From contig WAPO01000115.1 of assembly GCA_015520705.1 (NCBI GenBank), positions 1 through 33,989 of the forward strand: 33,989 nucleotides of DNA. The letters are read 5' to 3'. Positions 32,383 to 33,989 of the stretch are shown piece by piece (position 1 is the first letter of the stretch; each line of letters opens with the position of its first letter). The notes below the pieces were generated by a model. It saw only the letters and a list, made by a program, of their open reading frames with translations, was not told where the DNA came from and ran no database searches. The translations under genes and the position numbers were made by a program. The DNA comes from Thermococcus sp. (lineage in GTDB: Archaea > Methanobacteriota_B > Thermococci > Thermococcales > Thermococcaceae).

Positions 32383-33989
32383 ATGAAGGCGAAATACAGG
32401 ATATACCTCATGATGCTTCTCGTAGTGTCATTCCTGCTGAGGCTGGTTCCACATCGAACTCTGCTTCTGGCAACATACGACGAATACCTCCACAGGGAGA
32501 TAACGCTGAGGCTTGTAAGGGAAGGTCTGGGCTCTGTATCGCACGATATACTCTCCCTCCTCGGGCTCAGAGCCTACAGCTATCCTCCAATGTTCCACAT
32601 CATCGGGGCACTAACCTACCGTATTTTTCCATCGAATTATGTCTTCCTCGTGCTTCCAGCGGTGTATGGGACGGTAGCGGTTTTTGGTTTCTACCTGCTC
32701 TTCAATGAAGTGATTCGGGATAAAAAGAAGGCTCTACTTGCCACAGTTCTGCTTGCATTCGCCCCCAACTTCATATACAGAACAAGCCTGTTCATCCCCG
32801 AGAATCTTGGGCTGGTTCTCTTCTCCTTCAGCATGCTGTTTCTGATCAGGTTCCTCAGACAGAGAAAGATTTCCAATTTCATTCCGCTCGCTGCGGTCTT
32901 TGTTGTTTATACATTCACCCACAGAGGATGGGTTTTCTTTGCAATCGCCTCCACAATCATAGCAGCCTCTGTTCTCTGGCCGGTGCTCAGGAGAAACCTT
33001 CAGTATGTCATTCTCGGTCTCGTTATCGCATATCTGGTATATCTGAAGGTGGATTTTGTGCACTCTCTTGTGAGCGATTTCTTCCTCAGGATGCAGAAGA
33101 CGGAGGTTAGCTTTCTCGGATATTTCAAATGGATAGGCGTAATCCAGCTTGTTTTCGGAGTTCTGGCAACAAAAATGTATTTTAAGAGGGATCCAATTCG
33201 CAGGGGATTTGCCCTGTGGGCGTGGGCATTCATGCTCTGGGGAGGAATTTCGTTCAGGTTCAGAGACCCCTACGCGGCAATACCTCTCTCAGCTATGGCG
33301 GCGGAGTTCATGGTTGAAAGTGTCATCCCTAACATCAGGCATGTAACGGAGCTAATAACGAAAGATATTCAGGGATTTGGTGCTAACACAATAAGGAAAG
33401 CTGTGCTCAACAGGCACGTGCAGGCGGCGATTGTCATCTCCCTTCTCCTCCTCCCCGTCGCTCAGGGAGCTTACGGTGCGGCCAAATACATAACACCGCC
33501 TTCGGTTACAGATAAGGAAGCATACGACTGGATTAAGGAAAACACCCCCCAGAACGCCGTGTTTCTAGTCTGGTGGGATATGGGCTATCTCCTGATAGGA
33601 AACACCCACAGAAAGGATATTGTCATCTGGAAGAAGGTTTATCAGGGCTTCTTTGAGAAGGCGCCAACGCCGAAGGAGGCCATAAAGGCCTATGCTGATC
33701 ACGTTGTCATGTTCAGCTCCAACCAGAGAGAGAGGGCATATTACCTCATGAAGCTCTATAATGTGAGCTATGTATTCGTTGATAGAAAACGCCGGAGCTA
33801 CGGCCTAATAAAATACGGACTGATGGAATACGCCCCCTATGACACCCACTTCAAACTGGAGTTCTGCAACGGAAACGCGGAGATATACAGGTTCATACCC
33901 AATCCGCCGCTCCGGCCGTGGAACCTTAATCCCCTCAACTACACGGGAAGATACTCCCCGCTCGTGGGCTTTCTTGAGAAGTTCTGGAC
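32383..33989 (+). CDS. STT3/AglB-like oligosaccharyltransferase-family protein, 3' end cut off
   Basis: This is absent from the ORF track because no stop occurs before the right edge. From the ATG at 32383 I read 535 codons without a stop. The N-terminus has one membrane segment and then ATYDEYLHREI, the place of the acidic metal/lipid-phosphate motif of STT3. About 10 membrane segments follow. The soluble part begins near residue 365 (TDKEAYDWIKENTPQ) and contains VWWDMGYLL, a variant of the acceptor-binding WWDYG motif. It should transfer lipid-linked glycans to Asn of exported proteins, or be a related GT-C glycosyltransferase. It may be a diverged AglB paralogue. Confidence 0.8.
   Translation, partial: MKAKYRIYLMMLLVVSFLLRLVPHRTLLLATYDEYLHREITLRLVREGLGSVSHDILSLLGLRAYSYPPMFHIIGALTYRIFPSNYVFLVLPAVYGTVAVFGFYLLFNEVIRDKKKALLATVLLAFAPNFIYRTSLFIPENLGLVLFSFSMLFLIRFLRQRKISNFIPLAAVFVVYTFTHRGWVFFAIASTIIAASVLWPVLRRNLQYVILGLVIAYLVYLKVDFVHSLVSDFFLRMQKTEVSFLGYFKWIGVIQLVFGVLATKMYFKRDPIRRGFALWAWAFMLWGGISFRFRDPYAAIPLSAMAAEFMVESVIPNIRHVTELITKDIQGFGANTIRKAVLNRHVQAAIVISLLLLPVAQGAYGAAKYITPPSVTDKEAYDWIKENTPQNAVFLVWWDMGYLLIGNTHRKDIVIWKKVYQGFFEKAPTPKEAIKAYADHVVMFSSNQRERAYYLMKLYNVSYVFVDRKRRSYGLIKYGLMEYAPYDTHFKLEFCNGNAEIYRFIPNPPLRPWNLNPLNYTGRYSPLVGFLEKFW

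Noticed and set aside
1-33989. CRISPR arrays, insertion sequences, tRNA and rRNA genes
   Set aside because: No regularly spaced repeats, transposase motifs with terminal repeats, or tRNA/rRNA-like sequences were seen in the gene-free stretches.

Overview
The window comes from a hyperthermophilic euryarchaeon of the order Thermococcales (Thermococcus, Pyrococcus or Palaeococcus type). This rests on the ATPase-type HypB, the NADPH:sulfur oxidoreductase homologue, archaeal NMD3 with a DUF424 neighbour, a giant pyrolysin-like protease, TATA/BRE-type promoters with GGTGA/GAGGTG ribosome sites, and close matches to the SurR motif GTTn3AACn5GTT. The species cannot be named from the sequence alone.

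Layout. Bases 1-4000 hold the 5' part of RNase Z (minus strand, not in the ORF track because it runs off the left edge), a possible gene remnant, a secreted membrane-anchored protein, a TPR protein and a GNAT acetyltransferase. Bases 4000-17731 are one nickel-enzyme island. hypC-hypD, hypF and hypE come first, then nikR and cooC on the minus strand. A 333-base control region follows. Next is a plus-strand carbon monoxide dehydrogenase operon: cooF, cooS, a ferredoxin/zinc-ribbon protein, a GltD/NfnL-like flavoprotein, a second polyferredoxin and a HycI-like protein. The island ends with hypA, ATPase-type hypB and a second, intact-looking hycI. Bases 17728-22168 hold a protein of unknown function, an ATP-NAD kinase-like protein, a COG0731-type radical SAM protein and an MFS transporter. 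Bases 22184-25025 hold an NSR/CoA-disulfide reductase homologue, NMD3 and DUF424. Bases 25109-31081 encode a 1990-residue S8 protease. The window ends with a polytopic membrane protein and the 5' part of an STT3/AglB-like gene, which runs off the right edge and is also missing from the ORF track.

How the genes work together. The Hyp proteins build and insert the NiFe(CN)2CO centre of hydrogenases. CooC and NikR tie nickel supply to the CO dehydrogenase. The CODH operon has no hydrogenase or Na+/H+ antiporter genes in view, unlike the well-known CO-dependent H2-producing clusters of Thermococcus. Its partner genes instead suggest electron flow CO -> CooS -> CooF -> ferredoxin(s) -> flavoprotein -> NAD(P)H. 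Perfect SurR-type sites lie upstream of the TATA box of hypF (activator position) and downstream of the TATA box of the NSR gene (repressor position). This matches the known opposite control of hydrogen and sulfur metabolism.

Main points for follow-up: (1) the CODH-flavoprotein module nested inside the hydrogenase-maturation locus; (2) a HycI-like protein in that operon that has lost two of three predicted nickel ligands, while its paralogue 1.2 kb away keeps all three; (3) SurR-type sites of opposite polarity; (4) related inverted repeats at the cooC and cooF promoters; (5) a roughly 450-residue insertion between the catalytic Asp and His of the giant protease.
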